From contig CAILVY010000270.1 of NCBI GenBank assembly GCA_903837785.1, positions 1 to 64,000 on the forward strand: a DNA stretch of 64,000 bases. Reading direction: 5' to 3'. This document shows positions 43,443 through 51,712 of the stretch, one piece after another (position 1 is the first letter of the stretch; each line of letters starts with the position of its first letter). The DNA is from Candidatus Hydrogenedentota bacterium. Lineage in GTDB: Bacteria; Hydrogenedentota; Hydrogenedentia; Hydrogenedentales; CAILVY01. The notes under the pieces are model-generated. The model ran no database searches, was not told the DNA's origin, and was given only the letters and a program-made list of their open reading frames with translations. The position numbers were made by a program, and so were the translations under genes.

Positions 43443-45694
43443 GTCCCTTCTCCGAAGGACAGAACCGATACGCGCTGATGCCGCTCTTCCTGGCGGGGGT
43501 GCTCTTCGTGCTGCTGGCACCCTTGTTCTGGCTCAATTCGGGCGTGCCCGAAGGCGCGCATGCCGTGGGCGGCAGCGAATATTCCGGCCTCTATGATTGC
43601 GTCTTTCCCATCTTTCGCTATGGATTCACCCGGCTCCAGGAAGGCGAACTCTCCCTGTGGAATCCCATGCAGTGGTGCGGAACCCCCTACTTCGCGAACC
43701 CCGCCACCGGCCTTATCCAGCCGCTGAACGTGGTCTTCCTCCTCGTGAAGACCGAGCAGGCCCTTGCCGTGCAGGGATTCCTTTCGATGTTTCTGATGGG
43801 ACTATTCTTTGCCCTCTTCGCCCGGGCGCTCGGCACCGGATATGTCCCGGCGGTCATTGGCGGGATTGTATATGCCTTCGGCGGAACCGCCGCGACAGCC
43901 TTGGCCCATCCGGAGATACTTCCGGTGCTGGCGTGGACGCCGCTGGCGCTCTGGGCCATCCGTGAATTCTCCCGCACGGGACATTATGGCATTGCTGTGA
44001 TCGGCGGAATTATCCTCGCACTCATGGCCGTCGGATGCGCCGTTCAGGCCTTTGCGGCCATGCTGTGCATAGTGGTCCCCTACGCATTGTTGCGAATGCT
44101 GGCCGGGAATGCCCCCTTCTTTCGGCGGACAGCCGGTTTCCTCCTGATGCTCGTCATTGCGCTTCTTGTTTCTGCCCTGCAATGGGCGCCCAGCCTCTCC
44201 TGGCTTATCCAGCTCGACAATCCGCTCTCCGTCTTGGGTCCGTATGACCTTGCCGGGATCTTCCCCTCCAAACTTCGCGAAATTCCGTTCCAGTGCCTGG
44301 CGGCCACCCCCGACGTGTTGCCCCGGCCCGGTTACCTCGGCACGGCCACACTGCTCTTGATTCCCTTGGCGCTCTTTCAGCGCCACGCGCGCCTGGAGGC
44401 CCTGTTCTTTCTTCTGGCTTCCGCGCTCTTATTCCCCGCCGCTGCGCTTGGCCACAGCCTGTGGGGCGGCCGTCTGCCCCTCGAGGTGCTGGTCTTTCCG
44501 GCCGCGCTGGCGGTGGCGGTGTTGGCCGCCCTGGGCGCAAACCGGCTCTTTGCCGCGGGTCGGGACACGCTCTCCCCGCTCGTGTGGATTCCTCCGATGA
44601 TCGTGCTTGCCCTGGCGGCGGGCCTCTTTATTGCGGCTTCCGCGCCCATGCGCGGACGCCTTATCCCGTTTGCCGCGGTCGTCTTCCTCTTCCTGCTGCT
44701 TCGGCTGCGTCCCGTCGGCGTCTTCTGTGCCCTGCTTACAGCATCCCTGCTCTTTATTGACTTGTACGCGGCGGGTGTTCGCTACTATCCGCATCCTTTC
44801 GCGGAGCCCATCACCGAATTCGCGGATCACGCCCGGCTCTATCAGGCCGCCCAGGAACAGTCGCTTGACGGGCGGATCCTGATGAACACGCACCCCTCGG
44901 ATAAGAAGTTCACCGCGAACCTCGGCCTGCTCGCGCCGCTGCGCTCGGCCGGCGGCTCACGCTGGCCGCTGACGCGGGATCAAGCCCGGTGGTGGGCCAT
45001 GCTGAGCGATGAGAAAGCAGGCGAAGTTTCGCCACGTGCCGCCCAGCCGGAATTGCTGAACTACATGGCCGTGCGTGTGTTGCTGGCGGCGGCGGAACCG
45101 TTTGTGCCGGAAGGTTGGGAAACGCGTGGCGTGCGTTTGCGGCCTGCGCGCAGCGAAACCGGACTCAACATGTACCTCAACGAGACCGCGTTGCCGCGCT
45201 GTTACTGGACGCCGGGCTGGCGCGCGGTCAGCGGCATCGAGGAAGTCCTCAAGGTCCTTGGGGATCCCGGTTTCGACGGGCGGCGCAATTCCATTGTGGA
45301 ACCCAATTCCCCCGCGTTTGCCCAGCTTGCCATGCTCGCGCCCAATGGCGCCGCCGCCGCGGACGCCCCAAACAACGGCGTATGCACGATTCGGGAGGAC
45401 ACGCCCGGCCGGGTGGTGGTCCGGGTGGAAGCGCCGCAGGCAGGGCTGACAATCCTTGCGGACACGTATGATCCGGGCTGGATCGCAACCTTGAATGGGA
45501 AGCCCGTGCCCATCCTGAAAGTGAACGGCCTCTTCCGAGGCATCGCTACGCCGGCCGGCGGAAGCACTATCGTCTTTGTTTACCGGCCGCTGACCTTCTG
45601 GTTTGGGCTGGCCCTGAGCCTTGCAGCGCTCGCCACCCTGACGCTAATGGGCGTGGGAATGCTCTTTCGCCGCCGCCAGCTTTCGCCCAACTGA
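43439..45694 (+). CDS. YfhO-like polytopic membrane protein
   Basis: A 751-aa protein. I place the start at GTG 43439, which overlaps the oxidoreductase stop by 4 nt (VSPFSEGQNRYALMPLF); the ATG at 43478 is an alternative. About 12 membrane helices cover residues ~10-480, with an extracytoplasmic loop containing FRYGFTRLQEGELSLWNP, the pattern of YfhO/GT-C-like glycosyltransferase membrane proteins. The C-terminal ~250 residues are outside and end with TYDPGWIATLNGKPVPI, the YfhO family signature, then one more helix. Family members are linked to teichoic-acid or lipid glycosylation; the substrate here is unknown. Confidence 0.87.
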   Translation: MSPFSEGQNRYALMPLFLAGVLFVLLAPLFWLNSGVPEGAHAVGGSEYSGLYDCVFPIFRYGFTRLQEGELSLWNPMQWCGTPYFANPATGLIQPLNVVFLLVKTEQALAVQGFLSMFLMGLFFALFARALGTGYVPAVIGGIVYAFGGTAATALAHPEILPVLAWTPLALWAIREFSRTGHYGIAVIGGIILALMAVGCAVQAFAAMLCIVVPYALLRMLAGNAPFFRRTAGFLLMLVIALLVSALQWAPSLSWLIQLDNPLSVLGPYDLAGIFPSKLREIPFQCLAATPDVLPRPGYLGTATLLLIPLALFQRHARLEALFFLLASALLFPAAALGHSLWGGRLPLEVLVFPAALAVAVLAALGANRLFAAGRDTLSPLVWIPPMIVLALAAGLFIAASAPMRGRLIPFAAVVFLFLLLRLRPVGVFCALLTASLLFIDLYAAGVRYYPHPFAEPITEFADHARLYQAAQEQSLDGRILMNTHPSDKKFTANLGLLAPLRSAGGSRWPLTRDQARWWAMLSDEKAGEVSPRAAQPELLNYMAVRVLLAAAEPFVPEGWETRGVRLRPARSETGLNMYLNETALPRCYWTPGWRAVSGIEEVLKVLGDPGFDGRRNSIVEPNSPAFAQLAMLAPNGAAAADAPNNGVCTIREDTPGRVVVRVEAPQAGLTILADTYDPGWIATLNGKPVPILKVNGLFRGIATPAGGSTIVFVYRPLTFWFGLALSLAALATLTLMGVGMLFRRRQLSPN

Positions 45695-45773
45695 AGCGGA
45701 ACGCATACGGCCCAGCGGCTGGCTGCGGAGGAGGAATCCCCCGAATTCTGTGAAATCTGTCCCAGGGCCCGGC

Positions 45774-45793
45774 GTCCCTTAGAGCCAAGGGAC
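45774..45793. repeat. Short perfect hairpin after the YfhO-like gene
   Basis: GTCCCTT and AAGGGAC pair across a 6-nt loop. No T-tract follows, so this is a weak terminator candidate at best. The 281-bp gap to the next gene also holds a -10-like TATGAT at 45872-45877. Confidence 0.35.
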
Positions 45794-45871
45794 ACTACTG
45801 TCCGCCGTATTCCATGCTTTCATTCTTGCTACTGCGGCCCGGAGACTAAATTCCGCCGGTCGAGTGTATTG

Positions 45872-45877
45872 TATGAT
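45872..45877 (+). promoter_or_regulatory. Possible -10 element of the FecR/DUF6600 gene
   Basis: TATGAT lies 98 nt before the ATG, preceded by the T/A-rich TGTATTG. No good -35 is seen at 16-18 bp. Confidence 0.3.
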
Positions 45878-45975
45878 GTACGTGCGTTGGCGTCCGTTTA
45901 AAGTTCAAGTGAATGTGGCGGCGTCCAGAATCGTCTGATACGGCGGACGCGCAGAACAGCGCCCAGGAGGTTACG

Positions 45976-48222
45976 ATGATGCTTAGATGGAGTACAGGAG
46001 CGATAATACTCGTTGCGGCCATGGCGGTCATGCCTTGGGCGGCCGCCGACGGGTATGTGATGCACGCGCGCATCAGTTACGACGCGGGCAGCACGATGGT
46101 CAAGGGAACGGAAGACGCCGACTGGAGCCACGCCACGCTGAACACTCTCGTGCTTCCGGGCGACACCCTTTGGGTGGACAAGGGCGGCACGGCGGAAATC
46201 GAATTTGCGGGCGGGGCCTTCCTGCGCATGGCGGACGGCAGCAAACTCGAAGTGACCTCCATCCCGCCCAACGGGCTTGTCCGTGGATGGGATGGCTCGT
46301 TCTATCTGCAACGTCTGAGCCGGAGCACGGGCGATTTCGCACTGGCCACCCCGGCCTGCAAAGTCGAAGTGGAGAAGGACACCGCGGTGCGCGTGGACAT
46401 TCTGGACTCGGGCGCGACGACCGTGACGGTCCGCTGGGGCCGGGTCTGTGTCCGTACGGATGCCGGCGGCGCCACGAACGTCGGTGCGGGCGAGCGGTGC
46501 TGGGTGGACCCCGGACTCCTGCCCTCGACCCCGGCCGCGTTTGACCGGGACCTCGAAGATGGGTTGGATCAGTGGAATCGCGAGCGGGCGAAACACCTGG
46601 CGGCAGGCCCTGCCACAACACCCGTCCCGGTTACCATCGCCGAACCGACCATCGGCCTCTATGATTTGGACGGCTACGGCGAATGGGTCACTGTGGACTC
46701 GCGGCCCTATTGGCGGCCGACGGTTGTGGTTGATTACGTGCCGTACCGCTATGGCCATTGGACCTTCGTCTGCGGCGTCGGCAATGTCTGGGTCGAAGAT
46801 TATCCCTTCGCGTATGTGACGTGCCACTACGGGCGCTGGCAACATCTGCCGCACTACGGCTGGGTCTGGGGATACGACCCAGTGTGGAGTCCGGCGTGGG
46901 TGGCGACGGTGCATTGCGGCGACTATTTCATGTGGGCGCCGGTGGACTTCGCGTGCCGCCCCGTCGTCGTGCATGATTCCGTCTTCTTCAGCGTGGGCGG
47001 CGTCCATTTCGACTTCAGCGTGTGCAGCTACGTGCACGCGGACCACCTCTTTGGCTACCCGCGCTACGTCTGCGCGCCCGACCACGATTTCATCGGCTAC
47101 GTGCGGCACCACGAGCGCAACATCAACATCTGGAACATCAACATCAACGTGAACAACAATGTGGTGCGCGTGCCCTATCAACATGCGGACCGGCTCGTGC
47201 GCGATTATCACCCGCGGCGCGCGATTCGCGGCCCGGCGGCCTTCGACGGCGGCGTGGCCGTGTCGCAGCGCGTGAAATCCCTGGAAGGCTCGTTGGGTCG
47301 GGACCGATTCTCCCGGGTCGACCGCACGGGAGAGCGCAAGGAGCGCACCGCCCTCAACCGCGACGGCCGCAATCCGGGCGGACGCAGTGTGCGCCTCGAG
47401 GGGCCGGTGCAGGCGCAGGCCCCGAGCCTCTACGCCCACACGGCCAGCCTCGAACGCACCGGCCGCGACCGCAAAGCGATCCCTGAACGCGGCGAGCGCG
47501 TGGGAAATGTCCGGACGGACGGTCCCGGCGAGCGTGGCTCGGCCGGGCGCAGCCCGCGCGGACGCGACATGGACACCGTGCCCGCTTCCCGGGACAATGA
47601 GATGTCCGGACCCCGCCGCACGCCGCGCGGCGGAGAATCCGAGAACGCCAGCACCCCCGGACGGACCCTGCGCGGGCCGGCGGACACGGCCAGAATCGAT
47701 CGCCCGCCGCAGGACGAAGGGCGCGGCAGGGTTCTGGACACGCCGCGCGGTGGACGCACGGACGAACCGGCGGCGCCTTCGGAACGGCGTGGCGGACGCA
47801 CGCTCGAACGTTCCACGGCCAGAGAACCCGAATTCACTCCGCCCCCCGTGGACCGGACGCCCGAACGCACGGCGCCGGCGGATCGCGGCGGACGCACGAT
47901 TGAACGCGCTCCGGTGGGCGGCTTCGAACGCTCCGCGCCCAGAATGGAACGCAGTGTTCCTGAGACGAGAATCGAACGATCCGAGCCCGCGCCGCGTGTC
48001 GAACGCTCCGCGCCCAGGGTCGAACGCAGCGTTCCTGAAACGAGAATCGAACGTTCCGAACCCGCACCGCGCGTTGAGCGCTCCGCGCCGGCCCCCCGCA
48101 TCGAACGTTCCGCGCCCGAAACACGCGTCGAGCGTTCTGCTCCCCCGGTCTCGAGGGGAGATTCCGGCGGTGGACGGGGTTCGGGCGGAGATCATGGCGG
48201 GTCAGTCAGAGGCCGGCATTAA
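45976..48222 (+). CDS. Secreted FecR / DUF6600-type protein with Arg/Pro-rich repeat tail
   Basis: A 748-aa exported protein. The start at 45976 has AGGAGG 6 nt upstream; an adjacent ATG follows at 45979. After the signal peptide (ending PWAAADG) residues ~30-190 form a FecR-type beta-helix region (LVLPGDTLWVDKGGTAEIEF). Residues ~220-400 match DUF6600, rich in Tyr and Trp (YGEWVTVDSRPYWRPTVVVD; YGRWQHLPHYGWVWGYDP). From residue ~415 to the end the protein is basic, Pro/Arg/Glu-rich and low-complexity, with a repeated RIERSEPAPRVERSAP motif. It is likely a surface or periplasmic structural protein; role unknown. The minus-strand ORF of similar size is a GC-rich shadow. Confidence 0.85.
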   Translation: MMLRWSTGAIILVAAMAVMPWAAADGYVMHARISYDAGSTMVKGTEDADWSHATLNTLVLPGDTLWVDKGGTAEIEFAGGAFLRMADGSKLEVTSIPPNGLVRGWDGSFYLQRLSRSTGDFALATPACKVEVEKDTAVRVDILDSGATTVTVRWGRVCVRTDAGGATNVGAGERCWVDPGLLPSTPAAFDRDLEDGLDQWNRERAKHLAAGPATTPVPVTIAEPTIGLYDLDGYGEWVTVDSRPYWRPTVVVDYVPYRYGHWTFVCGVGNVWVEDYPFAYVTCHYGRWQHLPHYGWVWGYDPVWSPAWVATVHCGDYFMWAPVDFACRPVVVHDSVFFSVGGVHFDFSVCSYVHADHLFGYPRYVCAPDHDFIGYVRHHERNINIWNININVNNNVVRVPYQHADRLVRDYHPRRAIRGPAAFDGGVAVSQRVKSLEGSLGRDRFSRVDRTGERKERTALNRDGRNPGGRSVRLEGPVQAQAPSLYAHTASLERTGRDRKAIPERGERVGNVRTDGPGERGSAGRSPRGRDMDTVPASRDNEMSGPRRTPRGGESENASTPGRTLRGPADTARIDRPPQDEGRGRVLDTPRGGRTDEPAAPSERRGGRTLERSTAREPEFTPPPVDRTPERTAPADRGGRTIERAPVGGFERSAPRMERSVPETRIERSEPAPRVERSAPRVERSVPETRIERSEPAPRVERSAPAPRIERSAPETRVERSAPPVSRGDSGGGRGSGGDHGGSVRGRH
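47950..48150 (+). repeat. In-frame tandem repeats in the tail of the FecR/DUF6600 gene
   Basis: Degenerate units translating as VERSAP, IERSEPAPRVERS and RSVPETRIERS recur at least three times. They give a tail that alternates Arg/Glu with Ser/Pro. The DNA encoding RSVPETRIERSEPAPRVERS is present twice in near-identical form (47950-48010 and 48022-48082). Confidence 0.75.
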
Positions 48223-48246
48223 CGCCAACCAGCGAGGGAACTACTC

Positions 48247-49080
48247 ATGAATACGAACATCGTGATGAGACGCGTGGCGGCCCCGGCGCTGCTGCTTGCC
48301 GCGGGGATCATGTTCGCGGGCTGTCCCCCGGAGTTGCTCACGTATGATCAGGGCTTTGCCGATGGCTTCGCCCAGGACGACTACTATTGGGACGGGTACT
48401 TCGACAGTTACGACACAGTGGACGCCGGGCCGATTTACTATGACGTCAGCAACATTCCGGTTGTGCTCGACCCGCCCTACGATGCCGGCTACTACGACGG
48501 CCTGTGGTACGCCTACAACGACGGCTACTTCGTGGAGTACGACTACGCCTTCACGATCGGCTGGAGCGAAGGCTACGACATGGGCTATTACCCCGCATGG
48601 GCGCTATTCCTGGCCGCGGACGAACACCCCGAATTCCTGGACGGCGGATTCAGCGACGGCTATAACGACGGGTTCACGGAAGGCAGCGTCTTCGGCGCCT
48701 ATGACTGGGAAAACGACATCGCGTACGACTGGCTCGGCGCCATGCTCGACTATCGGAGCGGAATCGACGTCACGATCGGCGGTTACAGCACCGGCGATCT
48801 CGGCCCCGTCGAACTCTACGTCTACGGCACGGATCCCTATGATCTCGTGAAGACGGGCCAGCCTTCCCGCGTGAAACCGGATCGAGCGGGCCTGACGGTT
48901 CGATATCTTGGTCCCGAGAAGGCCGAGATTCCCGACGTCAGCTATCGTCCGTTGACAGCGGAAGCGCAGACGGAATTCAGCATCACGCCCACGACCTCAC
49001 CCCGCGGCAACCGCAACCTTACGTTGACGAGTTCCTGGCTCGCCCGCGTGAATGAATATCGGGCAAGCCTCAAGAAGTAA
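48247..49080 (+). CDS. Tyr/Gly/Asp-rich lipoprotein
   Basis: A 277-aa lipoprotein: signal peptide with lipobox MFAGC. The mature part is rich in Tyr, Gly and Asp with recurring G-F/Y-x-D/E-G patterns (DQGFADGFAQDD; YYDGLWYAYNDGYF; GWSEGYDMGY; GGFSDGYNDGFTEG). Such spacing often marks aromatic/glycine surface repeats. The last ~80 residues are more ordinary. It is 24 bp after the FecR/DUF6600 gene, with a strong terminator behind, so the two are probably an operon and may act together at the envelope. Function unknown. Confidence 0.8.
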   Translation: MNTNIVMRRVAAPALLLAAGIMFAGCPPELLTYDQGFADGFAQDDYYWDGYFDSYDTVDAGPIYYDVSNIPVVLDPPYDAGYYDGLWYAYNDGYFVEYDYAFTIGWSEGYDMGYYPAWALFLAADEHPEFLDGGFSDGYNDGFTEGSVFGAYDWENDIAYDWLGAMLDYRSGIDVTIGGYSTGDLGPVELYVYGTDPYDLVKTGQPSRVKPDRAGLTVRYLGPEKAEIPDVSYRPLTAEAQTEFSITPTTSPRGNRNLTLTSSWLARVNEYRASLKK

Positions 49081-49098
49081 TCCAACCTCTCCGCCAAC

Positions 49099-49133
49099 CC
49101 GAACCCCCGTCGCCTTAAGGCGCGGGGGTTCGG
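49099..49133 (+). terminator. Intrinsic terminator after the lipoprotein
   Basis: CCGAACCCCCG pairs with CGGGGGTTCGG, and the inner CGCC/GGCG closes a TTAA loop. A single T bulges out at 49110. CGTTTCT follows, a modest U-tract. Confidence 0.75.
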
Positions 49134-49218
49134 CGTTTCTCCGCCCTTCCCCGGAATAGCTCCTTGGGCGCGGGCTGTTGACATCCTGTATGGATACGTT
49201 GAATGGAAAGGAAGACCC

Positions 49219-49809
49219 ATGGCAGCAACACCTTCGACGATGATGCCGCTGGGAACCGCCGCGCCGCATTTCTCGCTTGAGGATTACGCGGGCAAGCGGT
49301 GGTCGCTGGCGGATTTTGAGGGCAAGAAGGGACTCCTCGTGATGTTCATCTGCAATCACTGTCCCTTCGTGAAACATGTCCGCGCAGAACTTTCGACCGT
49401 CGCCCGGGAATATCAGGCCAAAGACATCGGCATCGTGGGCATCATGTCCAACGACGTCGCCGCCTATCCCGACGATCGGCCGGAGAAGATGGCGGAAGAG
49501 GCCGCCACGGCAGGCTACGTGTTCCCGTATCTCTATGATGCGACGCAGGAGGTGGCGAAGGCGTATCACGCGGCGTGCACCCCGGACCTGTTCCTCTTCG
49601 ATGCCGGACACAAGCTGATCTACCGGGGGCAATTGGACGACTCGCGGCCGGGCAACGGCCTTCCGGTGACCGGGGCGGATCTCCGTGCGGCGCTCGACGC
49701 GCTGTTGGCGGGTGCGCCTGTCGCCGCGAAGCAGCGGCCAAGCCTCGGCTGCAACATCAAGTGGAGGCCGGGCAACGAACCCGCGTACTACAAGCAACTG
49801 GCTGCCTAA
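49219..49809 (+). CDS. Thioredoxin-fold protein (redoxin-like)
   Basis: A 196-aa protein with the thioredoxin fold. MFICNHCPFVKHV carries the CxxC-type redox motif CNHC, and the C-terminal SLGCNIKWRPGN is characteristic of this thioredoxin-like family. No signal peptide, so probably cytoplasmic. A TTGACA -35-like hexamer is at 49178-49183. It converges with thiL, the stops overlapping by 4 nt (49806-49809). The likely job is thiol-disulfide exchange or peroxide reduction; the substrate is unknown. Confidence 0.85.
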   Translation: MAATPSTMMPLGTAAPHFSLEDYAGKRWSLADFEGKKGLLVMFICNHCPFVKHVRAELSTVAREYQAKDIGIVGIMSNDVAAYPDDRPEKMAEEAATAGYVFPYLYDATQEVAKAYHAACTPDLFLFDAGHKLIYRGQLDDSRPGNGLPVTGADLRAALDALLAGAPVAAKQRPSLGCNIKWRPGNEPAYYKQLAA

Positions 49810-50783
49810 CCGCGGAAATGGTTGAAGCCCAGGGGCTGGATGGGCGCGCCGTCCATGCGGAGTCCCGATCCATGGCTTGTGAAGCGGCCGATGAGGGCGA
49901 GGGGGACTTGAAAGCGATGTGTGAACGCGGTGGCGATGGCTGCGGCTTCGTCGGGGCGGAGGGCAAGGATCAGTTCATACTCCTCGCCGCCGTTCAGGGC
50001 GAGATCGAGGGCGTTCACGTTCTGCGCCGCGCAGAAGGCGGTCAGTGCAGGGTCGAGCGGCAGCATGCGGCTGTCCAGGTCCAGCCCGAGCCCGCTGGCA
50101 TCGGCGAGGTGGCCCGCGTCCTGAAGGAGGCCGTCGCTCAAATCGATGGCCGCATGGACCGGGTGTTGTTCCGCCAGCCATTGGCCTTCGGCGATGCGGG
50201 GGATGGGATGGAGATGCGCCGGTACAAGCGATGGCGCATCAATATGGCGTTCAAGCGCCAGGAGCCCGGCCGCGGAGCAGCCGGGATGACCGGTCACGGC
50301 GAGGTAGTCCCCTTCGCAGGCGCCGCAGCGCAGCAGGTGCCGGGAGCCTGTGGGTTCGCCGATTACGGTGACATCAATGACAAGACCGGACGGGGATTGT
50401 GTCGTGTCGCCGCCGACGATCACTGCGCCGCAATGTGCCACGGCGTCCGCCATGCCGCGATAAACTCCCTCCAGAAACCCGAGGTCGGTTTCCGCCGGGC
50501 AGGCCAGGGTAATGAGGACAAAGCGGGGTTGGCCGCCCATGGCCGCGATGTCGCTCAGGGCGGAGGCCGCCGACTTCCAGCCGATGGCCTCGGGCGCGGC
50601 GAGCGCACGCCGGAAATGGACGTCTTCTATCGACGCATCGCAGGTTACGAGGAGCTGGCGGTCGCCCAGCCGCAGCACGGCGCAATCGTCGCCGATGCCG
50701 GTCAGCACGCCTTCGCCCGGATGCACGTTCTGGGTGAGCCGCCGGATCAGGCCGAATTCTCCCAGGCTGCTCAACGTGCTCAT
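49806..50783 (-). CDS. thiL: Thiamine-monophosphate kinase
   Basis: A 325-aa ThiL, which phosphorylates thiamine monophosphate to thiamine diphosphate. The start is the ATG complementary to 50781-50783 (MSTLSSLGEFGLI). Motifs are VLTGIGDDCAVL (metal/ATP), TCDASIEDVHFRR, SAASALSDIAAMGG, VIVGGDTTQ, and AIDLSDGLLQDAGHLADASG. Length fits the family. It is 4 bp downstream of nnrD, suggesting one transcript. Confidence 0.94.
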   Translation of the reverse strand: MSTLSSLGEFGLIRRLTQNVHPGEGVLTGIGDDCAVLRLGDRQLLVTCDASIEDVHFRRALAAPEAIGWKSAASALSDIAAMGGQPRFVLITLACPAETDLGFLEGVYRGMADAVAHCGAVIVGGDTTQSPSGLVIDVTVIGEPTGSRHLLRCGACEGDYLAVTGHPGCSAAGLLALERHIDAPSLVPAHLHPIPRIAEGQWLAEQHPVHAAIDLSDGLLQDAGHLADASGLGLDLDSRMLPLDPALTAFCAAQNVNALDLALNGGEEYELILALRPDEAAAIATAFTHRFQVPLALIGRFTSHGSGLRMDGAPIQPLGFNHFRG

Positions 50784-50787
50784 GGCG

Positions 50788-51657
50788 TCATGCCCCGATT
50801 GTGCGCCAGGCGTCGGGCAGGAGGGCAATGACGTCGCCGGCAGTCATACCTCGGGCCGTGAAGCGGGCCGCGGCGAGATCGCCCGCCAGGCCGTGCAGAT
50901 AGACGCCGAGACAGGCCGCATCAAAGGGCGGCAGGCCCTGCGCCAACAGGCCGCCCAGGAGTCCCGCCAGCACATCGCCGGTGCCGCCTTTGGCGAGGCC
51001 GTTGTTTCCCGTGAGATTCACGGCAAGGCGTTCGTCTGGTCCGGCGATCAGCGTGTGATGGCCTTTCAGCACCACCACACAGCGCGAGGAATTCGCCAGG
51101 CGCCGCGCGCTCGCCTCCCGGTCGCGCTGCACCTCGGCCGTCGTCGAGGCTGTCAGGCGCGCCATTTCGCCGGGGTGCGGTGTCAGGATGCAGGGCGCTT
51201 GTATCGCGGTCAGTGTTTCGGGACGTTCACTCAAGGCATTCAGGCCGTCCGCGTCCACGATCATCGGCGCGGTGCACCGGGCCACGAACGCATGGACAAA
51301 CGCCGTGGTTTCCGGGTGCCGCGAGAGCCCGGGCCCCAGGGCCACGGCCTGTTTGTCCGCCGCGAATTGCAGGGCGGGTTCGAGGGCCGCGAAGGAGAGG
51401 CTTTCCGCGTCCGTGGCAGGCAGGGGCAGGCTCATGGTCTCGAGAAGCGAGGCCGCCATGGCGTCTCCGAGGGTCCGTGGCACGCCCAACGTGACCAGGC
51501 CGACGCCGGACCGGCCCGCCGCTTCGCAGGCGAGTTTGGCCGCGCCGGTGAATCCGCGCGATCCGGCCAGAACAAAGAGATGGCCAAAGCTGCCCTTGTG
51601 CCCTTGTTCCGGGCGCTCGGGCAAGTGCGCGCGCAGATACTCTCGGGTCAGTTCCAT
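50788..51657 (-). CDS. nnrD: ADP/ATP-dependent NAD(P)H-hydrate dehydratase
   Basis: A 289-aa CARKD-domain repair enzyme that restores damaged NADHX/NADPHX. The start is the ATG complementary to 51655-51657 (MELTREYLRAHLP). Motifs are GHLFVLAGSRGFTGAAKLA, VDADGLNAL, LTPHPGEMARL, and NLTGNNGLAKGGTGDVLAG (the GTGD nucleotide site). It lacks the N-terminal epimerase (NnrE) domain that some bacteria fuse to it. It is coupled to thiL. Confidence 0.93.
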   Translation of the reverse strand: MELTREYLRAHLPERPEQGHKGSFGHLFVLAGSRGFTGAAKLACEAAGRSGVGLVTLGVPRTLGDAMAASLLETMSLPLPATDAESLSFAALEPALQFAADKQAVALGPGLSRHPETTAFVHAFVARCTAPMIVDADGLNALSERPETLTAIQAPCILTPHPGEMARLTASTTAEVQRDREASARRLANSSRCVVVLKGHHTLIAGPDERLAVNLTGNNGLAKGGTGDVLAGLLGGLLAQGLPPFDAACLGVYLHGLAGDLAAARFTARGMTAGDVIALLPDAWRTIGA

Positions 51658-51712
51658 GCCACGTTGTCCTTTCCCAACCAGCATACGGCACCGCGTGGGG
51701 AGAACGCCACGA

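Noticed and set aside
45898-48195. 765-aa minus-strand ORF opposite the FecR/DUF6600 gene
   Set aside because: It lacks a ribosome site and recognisable domains. Its composition (Arg/Gly/Ala/His) is typical of the antisense frame of GC-rich DNA, while the plus strand has a signal peptide, FecR and DUF6600 features.
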